DNA of 64,000 nt from Ruegeria sp. THAF57 (GTDB lineage: Bacteria; Pseudomonadota; Alphaproteobacteria; Rhodobacterales; Rhodobacteraceae). The notes beneath the pieces were generated by a model. That model did not search any database, was not told the DNA's origin, and was given only the letters and a program-made list of their open reading frames with translations. The stretch is from positions 32,057 through 96,056 of the forward strand of contig NZ_CAIWNQ010000012.1 of NCBI RefSeq assembly GCF_903914075.1, given 5' to 3'. The translations under genes and the position numbers were made by a program. Below are positions 7,746-17,483 of the stretch, one piece after another; positions within the stretch are counted from its first letter, which is position 1; every line of letters starts with the position of its first letter.

Positions 7746-9242
7746 CTAGAACGGCAGTGGGTGCGGCTGACGCTGGGTCGAGATCCAGCGCTGCGTTGTA
7801 AAGGCCTCGATGGCGCCTTTCGGTCCCCATTTGCCGCCGCCACCCGAAGCCCCGATTCCCGAGAATGGGCAATGCGGTTCGTCGTGGACCGTCGAGTCGT
7901 TGATGTGGACCATGCCCGCATGGATGCGCTCGGCCAGAAGTTCACCGTGCAACACATCGCCGGTAACGACAGAGGCAGACAGACCATAAGGCGTGTCATT
8001 GGCCATCGCGATGGCTTCATCTTCACTGTCAAACGGCGTCACGGTGGTCACGGGGCCAAAGACTTCATCTGTCCAGACATCCATCTCCGGCGTCACGCGG
8101 GTCAGCACCGTAGCGGTGTAGAACGGTCCTTGGGCCTTGCCGCCGCATTCAGCTTTGGCACCAGCCTTGACGGCTGAATCCACCATGGCCTCGATCCGGC
8201 GCAGCTGACGGGTGTTGATGATCGGGCCGACCACGCAGGTCTGTTCGTCGGGGTTGGTGGGGACGAAATTGACTGTCTTAGCCACAAGCTTTTCGACAAA
8301 CGCATCATAAATCGAACGGTCCACCAGAACTTTGTCGCAGGACATGCAAATCTGGCCCTGATGCAGGAACGAACCAAAGAATGCCAGATCGACTGCACGG
8401 TCGAGATCGGCATCCTTGCGCACGATCATCGAGTTCTTGCCGCCGAGTTCGAGCACGATCGGTTTGAATGCCTTGGCGCAAGCGGTCGCGAGAAGCTGAC
8501 CGACGCGTGTTGAGCCTGTAAAACTCATCACCGCGATCCGTTTGTCATCTACAAAAGCATTTCCCACCATGGCCGCACCGTCGCGGGAGGTCGTAACAAC
8601 GTTGAAAACACCCGCTGGGAAACCCGCGTCGTTGAAGAGTTCCGCCAACATCAGGCCACCGGACAGGGGACTGTCTTCTGAGGGTTTCAGAACGGCGGTG
8701 TTGCCGAGCGCCAGCGCATAAATGAAGCCTCGCAGCGACAGGTAAAGGGGGAAATTCCACGGGCTGATTGCGCCCACGACGCCTGCGGGCGAGCGCAACG
8801 TGCGATTTATCTTCCCCGGTACCTGGCTCGGATAGATCTCGCCGATCTCGCGGGTGGTCAGCCCGGCGGCTTCGGCGAGCGCCAGCGGTACTAGCGAGCA
8901 TTCAAACATCGCCTTGCCAAAGCCCGAGCCGGTCTCAGCGACGAGCATGTCCACGAAATCCTGCTGACGCTCCACAAACAGTGCCGCAGCGCGGTGAAAA
9001 AGCCCTGCGCGCGCAGCAGGAGGCAACGCCGCCCAGTCTGGCTGCGCCTTTGTCGCTGCGTCAATGGCCGCCGTCACATCGTCCGCAGTTGCGTCCGCGA
9101 CTTGCGCAATGGTGTCTCCGGTGGTGGAATTGTCCGTCGCGAATGTCTTTTCGTTGCTGGCCGCGCTCCACGCGCCGCCAATAAACATCTCGCGGGCCGG
9201 CACTTTTGTGTCCCCGCTGCCTCGCTTAAGCCAATCGAGCAT
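7746..9242 (-). CDS. NAD(P)-dependent aldehyde dehydrogenase
   Basis: A 498-residue aldehyde dehydrogenase starting MLDWLKRGSGDTKVPAREMF at 9242, with GGGAGGA upstream. It shows the cofactor/active-site landmarks SPWNFPLYLSLRG, FTGSTRVG, LELGGKNSMIV (catalytic Glu) and GQICMSCDK (catalytic Cys), and it ends with the family's GGGGKWG region. It is closest in feel to benzaldehyde/vanillin-type dehydrogenases. With the GMC enzyme next to it, it would convert an alcohol to a carboxylate; in the pathway inferred here that could be 6-oxohexanoate to adipate. The AraC gene lies directly upstream on the same strand. Confidence 0.88.
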   Translation of the reverse strand: MLDWLKRGSGDTKVPAREMFIGGAWSAASNEKTFATDNSTTGDTIAQVADATADDVTAAIDAATKAQPDWAALPPAARAGLFHRAAALFVERQQDFVDMLVAETGSGFGKAMFECSLVPLALAEAAGLTTREIGEIYPSQVPGKINRTLRSPAGVVGAISPWNFPLYLSLRGFIYALALGNTAVLKPSEDSPLSGGLMLAELFNDAGFPAGVFNVVTTSRDGAAMVGNAFVDDKRIAVMSFTGSTRVGQLLATACAKAFKPIVLELGGKNSMIVRKDADLDRAVDLAFFGSFLHQGQICMSCDKVLVDRSIYDAFVEKLVAKTVNFVPTNPDEQTCVVGPIINTRQLRRIEAMVDSAVKAGAKAECGGKAQGPFYTATVLTRVTPEMDVWTDEVFGPVTTVTPFDSEDEAIAMANDTPYGLSASVVTGDVLHGELLAERIHAGMVHINDSTVHDEPHCPFSGIGASGGGGKWGPKGAIEAFTTQRWISTQRQPHPLPF

Positions 9243-9335
9243 TTTCTTTCCTCCCAAGATGAATTTTGGATATATGAAAATGCGATCAGAATTATTGCGC
9301 CATGAACAAAACACGCAACACTTGGAACAAAACAA

Positions 9336-10268
9336 TCAAGACAACATACTTGGCGGTCTCTGACGGCGCTTACGATAACCCGCAGGCGTTTCGCCTGTGG
9401 TCTTGCGGAAAGTTCGACCGAAATGGCTCGCATCAGAAAAGCCAAGCTCAAAGGCAAGAGCCTCTATCGGCGTCAGAGACTTGCGCAATTGACGTTTTGC
9501 CTCGGCGATGCGGACCTTGTTGGCAAAGCGCGCCGGCGTGGTGCCGAAGTACTTCTTGAACTGGCGGTTCACGGACGATTCCGACGTCGCGGCAGCACGT
9601 GCCAGTTCCGCGATCGGCACATGGCGGTGCAGGTTGTCCCGGATGAGGCTGGCTACCGCCGCAATACCGGAATCGTGCGATCCGTATTTGCTGACAAGCA
9701 GGGAACGCCCGCGAAGCTGGAGTAGCCGTAGAAGAAGATCGTCAATCTTGGAGTCAATGCGCAAATCGGAAAACACATCTCTTTCGGTCCGAAACAGGCG
9801 CATCAGGTTCGGCAGATCAAGCTCATCCGCCTCGCCGCCCCGCAACACCGAGAACGCTGTCCAGTCGAGCGACATCGCGATCGGGTGCCCGCCACGCGTC
9901 ATGGTCTCGTTCAGTCGTCCAAGCACTGACTCGACGCGCTCGTTTTCGATCTCGATGCAATCGCATTCAATCGGAGCGTCCGTGCGCGCCATGCTCAAGT
10001 CGATGTCGATTTCCAGCCCCGGCGGGACGAACATGACATCGCCGGGCATGAAGTCGAATGCGTCGCTGTCCGACACGCTCATGATTTTGTGACCGCGTCC
10101 CAGGCGGCAGATGATCGGGTTGGCAAAGCAAAACTGGACCCGTGCAGGGGTGTTTGTGAAGTAACTCGCTGCCTCCGAATGCGAAGCATAATGCGCGGAC
10201 CGGTATTCGACCAGTTTCCTCACCCGGCGCTCCGCCTGACTGTTTCTGGCTAAATCTAGCTGGGTCAT
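9336..10268 (-). CDS. AraC-family transcriptional activator
   Basis: A 310-residue protein with an N-terminal sensing domain of the AraC-binding-like type (FTNTPARVQFCFANPIICRLG) and two C-terminal HTHs (IAELARAAATSESSVNRQFK; IEALAFELGFSDASHFGRTF). A GGGAGA ribosome-binding site precedes the ATG at 10268. It is 93 nt upstream of the aldehyde dehydrogenase on the same strand and is the natural regulator of the leftward aldehyde dehydrogenase/GMC/OmpW/hydrolase group. The inducer is not known. Confidence 0.85.
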   Translation of the reverse strand: MTQLDLARNSQAERRVRKLVEYRSAHYASHSEAASYFTNTPARVQFCFANPIICRLGRGHKIMSVSDSDAFDFMPGDVMFVPPGLEIDIDLSMARTDAPIECDCIEIENERVESVLGRLNETMTRGGHPIAMSLDWTAFSVLRGGEADELDLPNLMRLFRTERDVFSDLRIDSKIDDLLLRLLQLRGRSLLVSKYGSHDSGIAAVASLIRDNLHRHVPIAELARAAATSESSVNRQFKKYFGTTPARFANKVRIAEAKRQLRKSLTPIEALAFELGFSDASHFGRTFRKTTGETPAGYRKRRQRPPSMLS

Positions 10269-10534
10269 TTCATTTCTCCCTTCACGACCGACTGACGCGG
10301 CGCCCCTTTCCCGGTCACTCTATGAGGTGCGCACCGAGGAAATTTCTATTAAACTAATTTTCTGCCAATCGGGGTGTGCAACAAAGGTAACAATTGATAC
10401 CTTGTGTTTACCGCGAAGCTCACATGTAGGATTGGGTCGAAATGGTATCACTCGAAACCGCTAGCGGCAAAGTCCGCGACGGTTATCTGTGAGCGATATC
10501 TGAACTGCGACTCATGTTGGGATTGTCCGTCGTC

Positions 10535-10650
10535 AGAGTTTCCCGGATCACTTCGGCCGTTTTCCATCCGAGGCATTTTCTGGGTGTTGCGTTGAGGCGG
10601 TCACAGATCATTTTCAATTCATGATCTGTGACCGCCGTGATGTTGCGCTT
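10535..10650 (-). mobile_element. IS30-family transposase remnant (C-terminal fragment)
   Basis: On the minus strand, about 39 codons read KRNITAVTDHELKMICDRLN, then ATPRKCLGWKTAEVI. This is the characteristic IS30 transposase C-terminus (LN..PRK.LGW.T..EV). Sequence on both sides does not extend the match. It sits alone in the 487-nt spacer (10269-10755) between the AraC gene and the thiolase; the rest of that spacer shows no gene. It separates two catabolic operons and is inactive. Confidence 0.7.
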
Positions 10651-10755
10651 CCAGCAAGATAGGGCATTTATCGCAAGCCAGTTTAGAATGTGCCCGGCTA
10701 CAAGAAATTAAACGCATAATTAGACTTATGTTAGTTTTGTGGTTGTCGCGGCACC

Positions 10756-11955
10756 TCAGACAGCTTCGAGCGCGATTGCAATCCCCTGTCCCACGCCAAT
10801 ACACATGGTCGATAACGACTTTTCTCCAGGTTTGAGGTCCAGCATCGCTGAACCAGTGATGCGGGCACCTGACATGCCAAGCGGATGGCCGAGAGCAATA
10901 GCGCCGCCGTTCGGGTTCACGCGGGCGTCATCATCCGCGATCCCCAGGTGCCGTAGTGTGGCCAGACCCTGCGAAGCAAAGGCTTCGTTAAGTTCGATTA
11001 CCGAGAAGTCTTCTTGTTTCAGTCCAAGTCGCGCCATCAGCTTTTCCGACGCCGGTGCCGGCCCGAAACCCATGATGCGCGGTGCGACGCCCGCGGTTGC
11101 GCCGCCCAAGACCCTTGCGATCGGTGTGAGGCCAAATTTTTTTGCGACGTCGCTGGTGGCAAGGATCAATGCTGCGGCACCATCGTTCACGCCCGAAGAA
11201 TTCCCAGCGGTTACAGTGCCGTCCGCTTTTACGAAAGTTTTCAGTTGGGCGAGCGCTTCCAAAGTCGTACCCGCGCGAGGGTGTTCATCCTGTACGACGA
11301 TCTTTGGCTCCCCCTTTCGCTGAGGAATCTCTACCGGGACAATTTCACGGGCCAAACGACCGTTCGCCATGGCATCTCTCGCCTTTCGCTGCGAACGCAT
11401 GGCGAAGGCATCTTGGTCGGCGCGGTTGATGCTGAAGTCTTCCGCTACGTTTTCGGCCGTTTCAGGCATGCTGTCGACGCCGTATTGACTCTTCATCTGT
11501 TTATTGACGAAGCGCCAGCCGATGGTGGTGTCTTCAGCAGAATTTTCGCGCGAGAATGCAGTTGTAGCTTTTGGCATCACAAACGGAGCACGAGACATGC
11601 TTTCCACACCGCCAGCAACAATGAGATCGGCTTCTCCAGCTTTGATCGCGCGGGCGGCTGTGATTACGGCGTCCATACCCGATCCGCACAACCGGTTCAT
11701 CGTCGTGCCAGGGACACAATCCGGAAATCCCGCGAGTAGCAGCGACATGCGTGCGACGTTGCGGTTGTCCTCGCCCGCCTGGTTGGCGCAGCCGAAAATC
11801 ACTTCGTCAATGGCCGCTAGATCTAGCTTCGGGTTTCGGCTGGCCAGGGCCCTGAGTGGGATTGCACCAAGATCGTCGGCTCGCACAGAAGAAAGCGCGC
11901 CGCCATAGCGACCAATTGGTGTGCGGATGTAATCGCAGATGTAGACGTTTGTCAT
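10756..11955 (-). CDS. 3-oxoadipyl-CoA thiolase-like acetyl-CoA acyltransferase (PcaF/PaaJ type)
   Basis: A 399-residue thiolase with catalytic Cys90 (NRLCGSGMDAV), His357 (GGAIALGHPLGMSGAR) and Cys385 (STMCIGVGQG). The N-terminus (VYICDYIRTPIGRYGGALSS, then VRADDLGAIPL) is the form seen in beta-ketoadipyl-CoA thiolases. The expected reaction cleaves 3-oxoadipyl-CoA with CoA to succinyl-CoA and acetyl-CoA, the last step for a C6 dicarboxylate. It is the last gene of the leftward operon esterase-BVMO-SDR-etfB-etfA-thiolase, 2 nt after etfA. Substrate choice is inferred from family and context. Confidence 0.9.
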   Translation of the reverse strand: MTNVYICDYIRTPIGRYGGALSSVRADDLGAIPLRALASRNPKLDLAAIDEVIFGCANQAGEDNRNVARMSLLLAGFPDCVPGTTMNRLCGSGMDAVITAARAIKAGEADLIVAGGVESMSRAPFVMPKATTAFSRENSAEDTTIGWRFVNKQMKSQYGVDSMPETAENVAEDFSINRADQDAFAMRSQRKARDAMANGRLAREIVPVEIPQRKGEPKIVVQDEHPRAGTTLEALAQLKTFVKADGTVTAGNSSGVNDGAAALILATSDVAKKFGLTPIARVLGGATAGVAPRIMGFGPAPASEKLMARLGLKQEDFSVIELNEAFASQGLATLRHLGIADDDARVNPNGGAIALGHPLGMSGARITGSAMLDLKPGEKSLSTMCIGVGQGIAIALEAV

Positions 11956-11957
11956 TC

Positions 11958-12878
11958 TTAGAGTGCCTTTGTCATATCCGGGACGGCGTCGAGCAGGTCT
12001 GCGACCAGGCCGTAGTCGGCGACCTGGAAGATCTGGGCCTCTTCATCCTTGTTGATGGCGACGATGACCTTGCTGTCCTTCATGCCTGCAAGGTGTTGAA
12101 TTGCCCCGGAAATCCCGACCGCGATGTACAGCTCGGGCGCCACGACCTTGCCGGTCTGGCCGACCTGCCAGTCGTTCGGTGCGAACCCGCTATCCACCGC
12201 CGCGCGCGAGGCGCCGACCGCCGCGCCCAGCTTGTCGGCCAGGCCCTCGATGATCGCGAAGTTCTCCTCGGAACCGACGCCGCGACCGCCCGAGACCACG
12301 ATCTTGGCCGAGGTCAGTTCCGGACGATCCGACGCCGCGACCTTGTCCTCGACCCAGGCGCTCAGGCCCGCGTTGCCGGCCGCTGCGATGGCCTCGACGG
12401 CGGCCGAACCACCCTGGCCAGCCGCGTCGAAGGCGGTGGTGCGGACGGTCAGTACCTTCTTGGAATCGTTGGACTTTACCGTCTGAATCGCGTTGCCCGC
12501 GTAGATCGGGCGTTCGAACGTGGACCCGTCCACGATGGCGGTGACGTCCGACAAAACCATCACGTCCAGCAGCGCCGCGACGCGCGGCAGGATGTTTTTC
12601 GCGCTCGCCGTGGACGGAGCAACGATATGTTCATAATTGCCTGCCAGGCTGACCACCAGATCGGCGACCGGCTCGGCCAGGCCGTTGGCATAGGCGGCGT
12701 CATCCGCCACCAGAACCTTTGCCACGCCGTCGATCTTCGACGCGGCCTCGCCTGCGGCAGCGGGGCCCGCAACCAGAACGGTCACATCGCCCAGCGATTT
12801 GGCAGCGGTCACCGCCTTGGCGGTGGCGTCCAGCGCCAGTGCACCACCGGCGATTTCTGCAAGGAGAAGAACAGCCAT
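11958..12878 (-). CDS. etfA: Electron transfer flavoprotein alpha subunit
   Basis: A 306-residue EtfA. The C-terminal FAD-binding region is intact (VVSGGRGVGSEENF, then AVGASRAAVDSGFAPNDWQVGQTGKVV and GISGAIQHLAGMKDS). EtfAB accepts electrons from acyl-CoA dehydrogenases and passes them to ETF:ubiquinone oxidoreductase. It overlaps etfB by 1 nt and precedes the thiolase by 2 nt, so it is expressed with the ring-cleavage genes. The acyl-CoA dehydrogenase it would serve is at 24056-25216. Confidence 0.95.
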   Translation of the reverse strand: MAVLLLAEIAGGALALDATAKAVTAAKSLGDVTVLVAGPAAAGEAASKIDGVAKVLVADDAAYANGLAEPVADLVVSLAGNYEHIVAPSTASAKNILPRVAALLDVMVLSDVTAIVDGSTFERPIYAGNAIQTVKSNDSKKVLTVRTTAFDAAGQGGSAAVEAIAAAGNAGLSAWVEDKVAASDRPELTSAKIVVSGGRGVGSEENFAIIEGLADKLGAAVGASRAAVDSGFAPNDWQVGQTGKVVAPELYIAVGISGAIQHLAGMKDSKVIVAINKDEEAQIFQVADYGLVADLLDAVPDMTKAL

Positions 12879-13636
12879 TACACGATCCCCTTTTCTTTCA
12901 GCTTCGACACCAGCTCGTCGACCGAGCCAACCATTTCCCCGGCCGAACGCGCGGCGGGCTCTGCCGTCTTGACGACGGTCAGGCGCGGCGTGACATCGAC
13001 GCCGAAATCGGCGGCGGTCTTTTCGTCCAGCGGTTTCTTCTTGGCTTTCATGATGTTGGGCAGCGAGGCGTAGCGCGGCTCGTTCAGGCGCAGGTCGGCG
13101 GTGACGATCGCCGGCAGCTTCACCTTGATGGTCTGCAGACCGCCGTCCACTTCGCGGGTCACGACGGCATGCTCGCCCTCGATCGCAACCTCAGAGGCAT
13201 AGGTCGCCTGACCCCAGCCCAGCAGCGCCGCCAGCATCTGGCCGGTCGCGTTCATGTCGTTGTCGATCGCCTGTTTGCCCGCGATCACCAGGCCCGGCGC
13301 CTCGGCGTCGATCACGGCCTTTAGGATCTTGGCCACCGCCAGCGGCTCGATATCTTGGTGCACGTCGTCGGCGGCCACGACGAGGATCGCCCGGTCCGCG
13401 CCCATCGCCAGCGCCGTGCGCAGCGTTTCCTGCGCCTGTTTCACGCCGATCGACACGACGACAAGCTCGTCCGCCTTGCCCGCTTCCTTCAGACGGATCG
13501 CCTCTTCAACCGCAATCTCGTCGAACGGGTTCATCGACATCTTCACATTCGCGAGACCAACTCCGCTACCGTCCGCCTTAACGCGAACCTTCACGTTGTA
13601 ATCAATTAGGTGTTTTATAGGTGCAATTATTTTCAT
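12878..13636 (-). CDS. etfB: Electron transfer flavoprotein beta subunit
   Basis: A 252-residue EtfB ([20 protein letters not shown]...) with the family landmarks [30 protein letters not shown] and the signature [27 protein letters not shown] (given as family region only). It forms the AMP- and FAD-containing heterodimer with EtfA. Plasmid copies of housekeeping Etf genes next to a beta-oxidation-type pathway suggest dedicated electron supply. Confidence 0.95.
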   Translation of the reverse strand: MKIIAPIKHLIDYNVKVRVKADGSGVGLANVKMSMNPFDEIAVEEAIRLKEAGKADELVVVSIGVKQAQETLRTALAMGADRAILVVAADDVHQDIEPLAVAKILKAVIDAEAPGLVIAGKQAIDNDMNATGQMLAALLGWGQATYASEVAIEGEHAVVTREVDGGLQTIKVKLPAIVTADLRLNEPRYASLPNIMKAKKKPLDEKTAADFGVDVTPRLTVVKTAEPAARSAGEMVGSVDELVSKLKEKGIV

Positions 13637-13712
13637 TGGCGTTTATCGTCTTGGAAATTTGCAATGGCAGTAACGGCCCGGGTTCCAGGCCGTTACTTGG
13701 GATGTGTCTCTG

Positions 13713-14468
13713 TCAATTCGCAGTATAACCGCCATCTACTACAATCTCTGCTCCGTGAACGAACGATGACTCATCCGATGCGAGGAACAGGACCGCATTC
13801 GAAACCTCTTCAGGTTTGCTTGGCCGCTTGAGCAGCGTGGCCCCCAGAATTGCCTGCCGGGTCTCTTCGTCGGCGTGTAGCAGATCTTTTGTCATGGGAG
13901 TATCGATGACACCGGGATGGATCGAATTGACACGTATGCCACTTTCGGCCAGGTCGACTGCGCAGGATTTGGTCAACATCCGTACGGCGCCTTTGGATCC
14001 AATGTAGGCTCCCGCCGAAGCGGCACCAACAATCCCATAGATTGAAGAAATATTGATAATTGATGCTTTTTCGGTCTCTTTCATCAATGGAACCGCGGCT
14101 CGGATACCGAGATAAACACCGCGTACATTGACGTTGATCGTCATGTCAAATTCGTCAGGCGAGGTTTCGTGGAGCGGCTTCAGAATGAGAATGCCAGCGT
14201 TGTTCACTAGCACATCAAGTCGACCAGCACTTGATTGCACCGTGGAGATGACATTCTTCCAATCTTCTTCAAGCGTCACGTCATGCTGAATGAATTCCGC
14301 CTTCCCTCCGGCTCCAATGATACCTTTTACTACGCTTTCACCCGCTTCCGTATCACGGTCGGTTACAAATACATGCGCGCCTTCACGTGCCAGCGTTTCA
14401 CAATGGGCTTTTCCCATGCCCATGGCGCCACCTGTTACCAGTGCGACTTTTCCGGATACCCGTCCCAT
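13713..14468 (-). CDS. Short-chain alcohol dehydrogenase, cyclopentanol/cyclohexanol dehydrogenase-like
   Basis: A 251-residue classical SDR. I use the ATG at 14468 (MGRVSGKVALVTGGAMGMGK) because GGAGAG lies just upstream. It has the NAD-binding TGGxxGxG motif, the NNAG motif, catalytic Ser (INISSIYG) and YIGSKGA (Tyr-x3-Lys), and the C-terminus VVDGGYTAN. From memory, start, motifs and end closely resemble cyclopentanol dehydrogenase CpnA of Comamonas. Expected role: alicyclic alcohol to ketone, the substrate for the Baeyer-Villiger enzyme 72 nt upstream in the same operon. Confidence 0.88.
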   Translation of the reverse strand: MGRVSGKVALVTGGAMGMGKAHCETLAREGAHVFVTDRDTEAGESVVKGIIGAGGKAEFIQHDVTLEEDWKNVISTVQSSAGRLDVLVNNAGILILKPLHETSPDEFDMTINVNVRGVYLGIRAAVPLMKETEKASIINISSIYGIVGAASAGAYIGSKGAVRMLTKSCAVDLAESGIRVNSIHPGVIDTPMTKDLLHADEETRQAILGATLLKRPSKPEEVSNAVLFLASDESSFVHGAEIVVDGGYTAN

Positions 14469-14540
14469 AGTTCTCTCCTGAGTGTTCATGAACAAATTTA
14501 ATTGTTTCCGCCGGGTTTTCTTAATGCCCGACGGAATTCT

Positions 14541-16178
14541 TTACACCTTCTCGGCAGTGCGGTCGCGGATCAGGGATGTATAACCTTCCTCCTTAACCGC
14601 ACTAATGGCATTGCGATAATTGCCAATCCCGGCCATGTAGAACATCACCGCATTCTTCTTTCCGGGGATATTTGCGCCGAAGATCCAGCTTTCAGCTTTG
14701 GGGAAGAGTGTCATGTCGGCGATTTCACGGCAGGTGCCAACCCAAGCGTCGCGCGCCTCCACGGTTGGCTCCACACTTTGAACCCCCTCTTCTTCCATTG
14801 CGCAAATCGTGTCAGCGATCCATTCAACTTGCGTCTCAATGCTGGGGGGCAGGTTAGTGAAGGGGCCATTAGGGCCAAGGATCATGAAGAAGTTAGGGAA
14901 GTCTACCTCCATCATGCCGAGGTAACCGAGTGGGCCTTCCTTCCAAGTGTCGCGCATGGTCACGCCTCCGCGTCCGCGGAGGTCCATTTTGACGTAATTG
15001 CCGTCGACCGCATCGAAACCAGTGGCAAAGATTACGATGTCAAGCTCATGCTCCTCGCCGCTTTCGAGACGAATGCCGTTCGGAGTGAACTCTGCGATCG
15101 GATCGGCCTTCACGTCGGCGAGGGTCACGTTGTCTCGGTTGTAGACCTCGTAATAGTTGTTTCCGCAAAGCGGGCGCTTGGCGTAAAGGTCCTTCGGCGT
15201 CAGTTTCTCTGCGACCTTGGGGTCCTTCACGATTTGCTTGATCTTGCCCTTGATGAAGTCAGCGGCCGCATCATTGGCCACTTGGCTGGTCGCAATATCG
15301 CAAAAGGTGCCAAACATGAAATAGAAACCACCGCCGCGCTGCCAGGCGGCTTCGAAGACCCGCTCCCGTTCCTCGGGCGAGGCGGTTTCGGCGGGTTCGG
15401 CGCTTTCTTCGAAGCCGAAGGCCACAACAGAATTCTTCACTTGATTCCAGATATTATCGTAGTTCGCCTTTTGCTCGGCGATGGTAGCATCGTCTTGCGG
15501 GGTGTTCCCAATCGGCACGACATATTGTGCAGAGCGCTGAAAAACAGTCAGGTGTTTTGCAATTGGTGCCGTTGCAGTGATAACCTGAACACCCGTCGAG
15601 CCGGTGCCGATAATGCCCACGCGTTTGTTGCTCAAGTCCACTCCCTCGGGCCAGGCACCTGTGTGTAAGATACGGCCTTTGAAATCATCGATGCCCTTGA
15701 ATTTTGGAACATTCGTTGCGGACAAGAGACCGAGGCCAGTGACAAGGTATTTTGCGGTAACTGTCTCACCACTATCAGTGATCACGTTCCAGAGACCGGT
15801 TTTTTCATTATAGTGCGCGCCATCCACTTTGGTGTCGAACTTGTAGCTGCGTCGAAGATCGAGATGATCCGCTACCTCGTTCATGTATTCGAGGATCTCG
15901 GGCTGGGTCAGATACCGGGTTTTCCAGCGGCCTTTTCGAAGCAACTCTTTGTCAAAAGAATAGCGATAGACATAGCTTTCCGTGTCTGACAGCGCACCGG
16001 GATATCGGTTCCACCACCAGGTGCCGCCAACGTCACTGGCGCTGTCATAGCCCCGGACGTTCAGTCCCTGCTCGTTGCGAAGTTTGTGGACAGCGTAAAG
16101 CCCGCCGAAGCCCGCGCCAATGACGACTGCGTCAAAATCCGCTCCGACCGTTTTAGTATTCTCAGTCTGAATGTTCAT
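14541..16178 (-). CDS. Baeyer-Villiger monooxygenase (cyclohexanone/cyclopentanone type)
   Basis: A 545-residue class B flavoprotein monooxygenase starting MNIQTENTKTVGADFDAVVI at 16178, preceded by GGGAGGAG. It has the FAD motif GAGFGG (21-26), the diagnostic Baeyer-Villiger fingerprint FKGRILHTGAWP (166-177) and the NADPH motif GTGSTG (191-196). Length and the GGTWWWNRYPGALSDTES stretch match cyclohexanone/cyclopentanone monooxygenases. It inserts oxygen next to the ketone to give a lactone, using NADPH and O2. Upstream is the lactone-hydrolase-type esterase and downstream the alcohol dehydrogenase. Confidence 0.93.
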   Translation of the reverse strand: MNIQTENTKTVGADFDAVVIGAGFGGLYAVHKLRNEQGLNVRGYDSASDVGGTWWWNRYPGALSDTESYVYRYSFDKELLRKGRWKTRYLTQPEILEYMNEVADHLDLRRSYKFDTKVDGAHYNEKTGLWNVITDSGETVTAKYLVTGLGLLSATNVPKFKGIDDFKGRILHTGAWPEGVDLSNKRVGIIGTGSTGVQVITATAPIAKHLTVFQRSAQYVVPIGNTPQDDATIAEQKANYDNIWNQVKNSVVAFGFEESAEPAETASPEERERVFEAAWQRGGGFYFMFGTFCDIATSQVANDAAADFIKGKIKQIVKDPKVAEKLTPKDLYAKRPLCGNNYYEVYNRDNVTLADVKADPIAEFTPNGIRLESGEEHELDIVIFATGFDAVDGNYVKMDLRGRGGVTMRDTWKEGPLGYLGMMEVDFPNFFMILGPNGPFTNLPPSIETQVEWIADTICAMEEEGVQSVEPTVEARDAWVGTCREIADMTLFPKAESWIFGANIPGKKNAVMFYMAGIGNYRNAISAVKEEGYTSLIRDRTAEKV

Positions 16179-16293
16179 ATCACTCCTCCCAGAGTAAGAC
16201 CGCTCCGCCCCGCAGATTGCGGGTGAGATGCTAGATGAATGTTTCGTAGGGGTTTGTCTCGCACCGCACCGCAATGCAGTGCGAGTACAGGTC

Positions 16294-17196
16294 TCAGAGG
16301 GCCCGATACCATGCGGCGATGCGACCAAGTTCCTCGTTTGCCTCGGGCGCGCGTCCCGAAAGCGCGGGAAAGACATGCTGCATGCCTTCGACGATAGACA
16401 GGGTCACGTTTACGCCCTGTGCCTTGGCCTTTTCGTGCAACCGTTCGGCATCGCTCTTAAGCGTCTCGGCCCCTCCGGCATTGATATAGAGCGGCGGGTA
16501 ACCGGTGAAATCGTTCTCCAGCGGGTTGGCCAACGGATTAAGCGGATCCGTGCCTTCACCGAGGAACATCCCCGCCATCGCTTCGAGGATCGGTTTGCCG
16601 ACTAGCGCATCGGTTTCCGCGTTGGTTTCCAGTGTTTCCCCGCGCATCGCCATGTCGAGCCAGGGCGAATAGGCGATGACCGCTCCGGGCAGTGGCAACC
16701 CAAGTTCGCGTAACTTCAGCACGCTGGCGATGGCAAGATTGCCGCCAGCACTGTCGCCAGCCGTCAGAATATTTCTTGCCTTGAAACCCTTATCCAGCAG
16801 CGCTTTGTATGCGGCTACTGCATCTTCGATCTGCGCCGGAAATGGGTGCTCGGGTGCGCGCCGATAGTGCAGGATCACCGACGTAACCCCAAGCACCTTA
16901 GCGAGGTGCCCTGCCATTTTTCGATGACTATCGGCTGAGCCGACGGCAAAGCCGCCACCATGAGTGTAAACAATTACACGCGAGGTATCTGCCCCGGCTG
17001 GTAGGGCCCAGATAGCCTCAACTCCTCCGACATGATCGCTTTTGTAGCTAACGTTTTCCGGCTCTAGTGCGGGCTGCCCCCATTCATCGAACATGCTGCG
17101 CAGGTTCGCGATCGTCAGGTCTGGGTTCTCGACCATCTGATCGGTCCAATTCTGATAAAGCGCCCGCAGCGTATCCGCTTCTCTACTGATTTCCAT
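16294..17196 (-). CDS. Hormone-sensitive-lipase-type esterase, probable lactone hydrolase
   Basis: A 300-residue alpha/beta-hydrolase from the ATG at 17196, with GGGAGGAT upstream. It shows the HSL-family oxyanion motif HGGG (79-82) and nucleophile GDSAGG (147-152), with Asp and His supplied near DPLNPLAN and MQHVFPAL. Caprolactone hydrolases of cyclohexanol pathways belong to this family. It is the first gene of the operon that continues with the Baeyer-Villiger monooxygenase, so opening of the lactone to an omega-hydroxy acid is the likely job. No gene is seen between its start and the IS110 relic (17197-17483). Confidence 0.86.
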   Translation of the reverse strand: MEISREADTLRALYQNWTDQMVENPDLTIANLRSMFDEWGQPALEPENVSYKSDHVGGVEAIWALPAGADTSRVIVYTHGGGFAVGSADSHRKMAGHLAKVLGVTSVILHYRRAPEHPFPAQIEDAVAAYKALLDKGFKARNILTAGDSAGGNLAIASVLKLRELGLPLPGAVIAYSPWLDMAMRGETLETNAETDALVGKPILEAMAGMFLGEGTDPLNPLANPLENDFTGYPPLYINAGGAETLKSDAERLHEKAKAQGVNVTLSIVEGMQHVFPALSGRAPEANEELGRIAAWYRAL

Positions 17197-17483
17197 GTTT
17201 ATCCTCCCAAGCATAACATTTGGCAAAGCCACCAACTGACGTCGGCAATCTCGAAGACGTCAAACGGTCAACGGCATACGCCAATTATCTCAGAGTAAGG
17301 GCGAAAAATGCGCCATGTATTGAACAATCCTGCTTTGGAAATAGTATGATCGTGCTCAGCCTGTCGTGAGGCAGATATGCCCGTTACTAGGCTCTGTTGA
17401 TGGCGTGGATACCCCCTCCCGACGGCATCGCAATGTGCCACTATGATGAGCGTTAAAAGCCATCACAGAAGGAAGGAGCATCT

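Noticed and set aside
10597..10635. Perfect 14-bp inverted repeat with an 11-nt loop, looking like a terminator between AraC gene and thiolase
   Set aside because: It falls inside the IS30 transposase remnant, where both arms encode part of VTDHELKMICDR. It has no U-tract, so I treat it as a by-product of that coding sequence.
11856..13073. 405-codon open frame on the plus strand
   Set aside because: Antisense shadow across etfA and the ends of its neighbours; the etf genes are certain.
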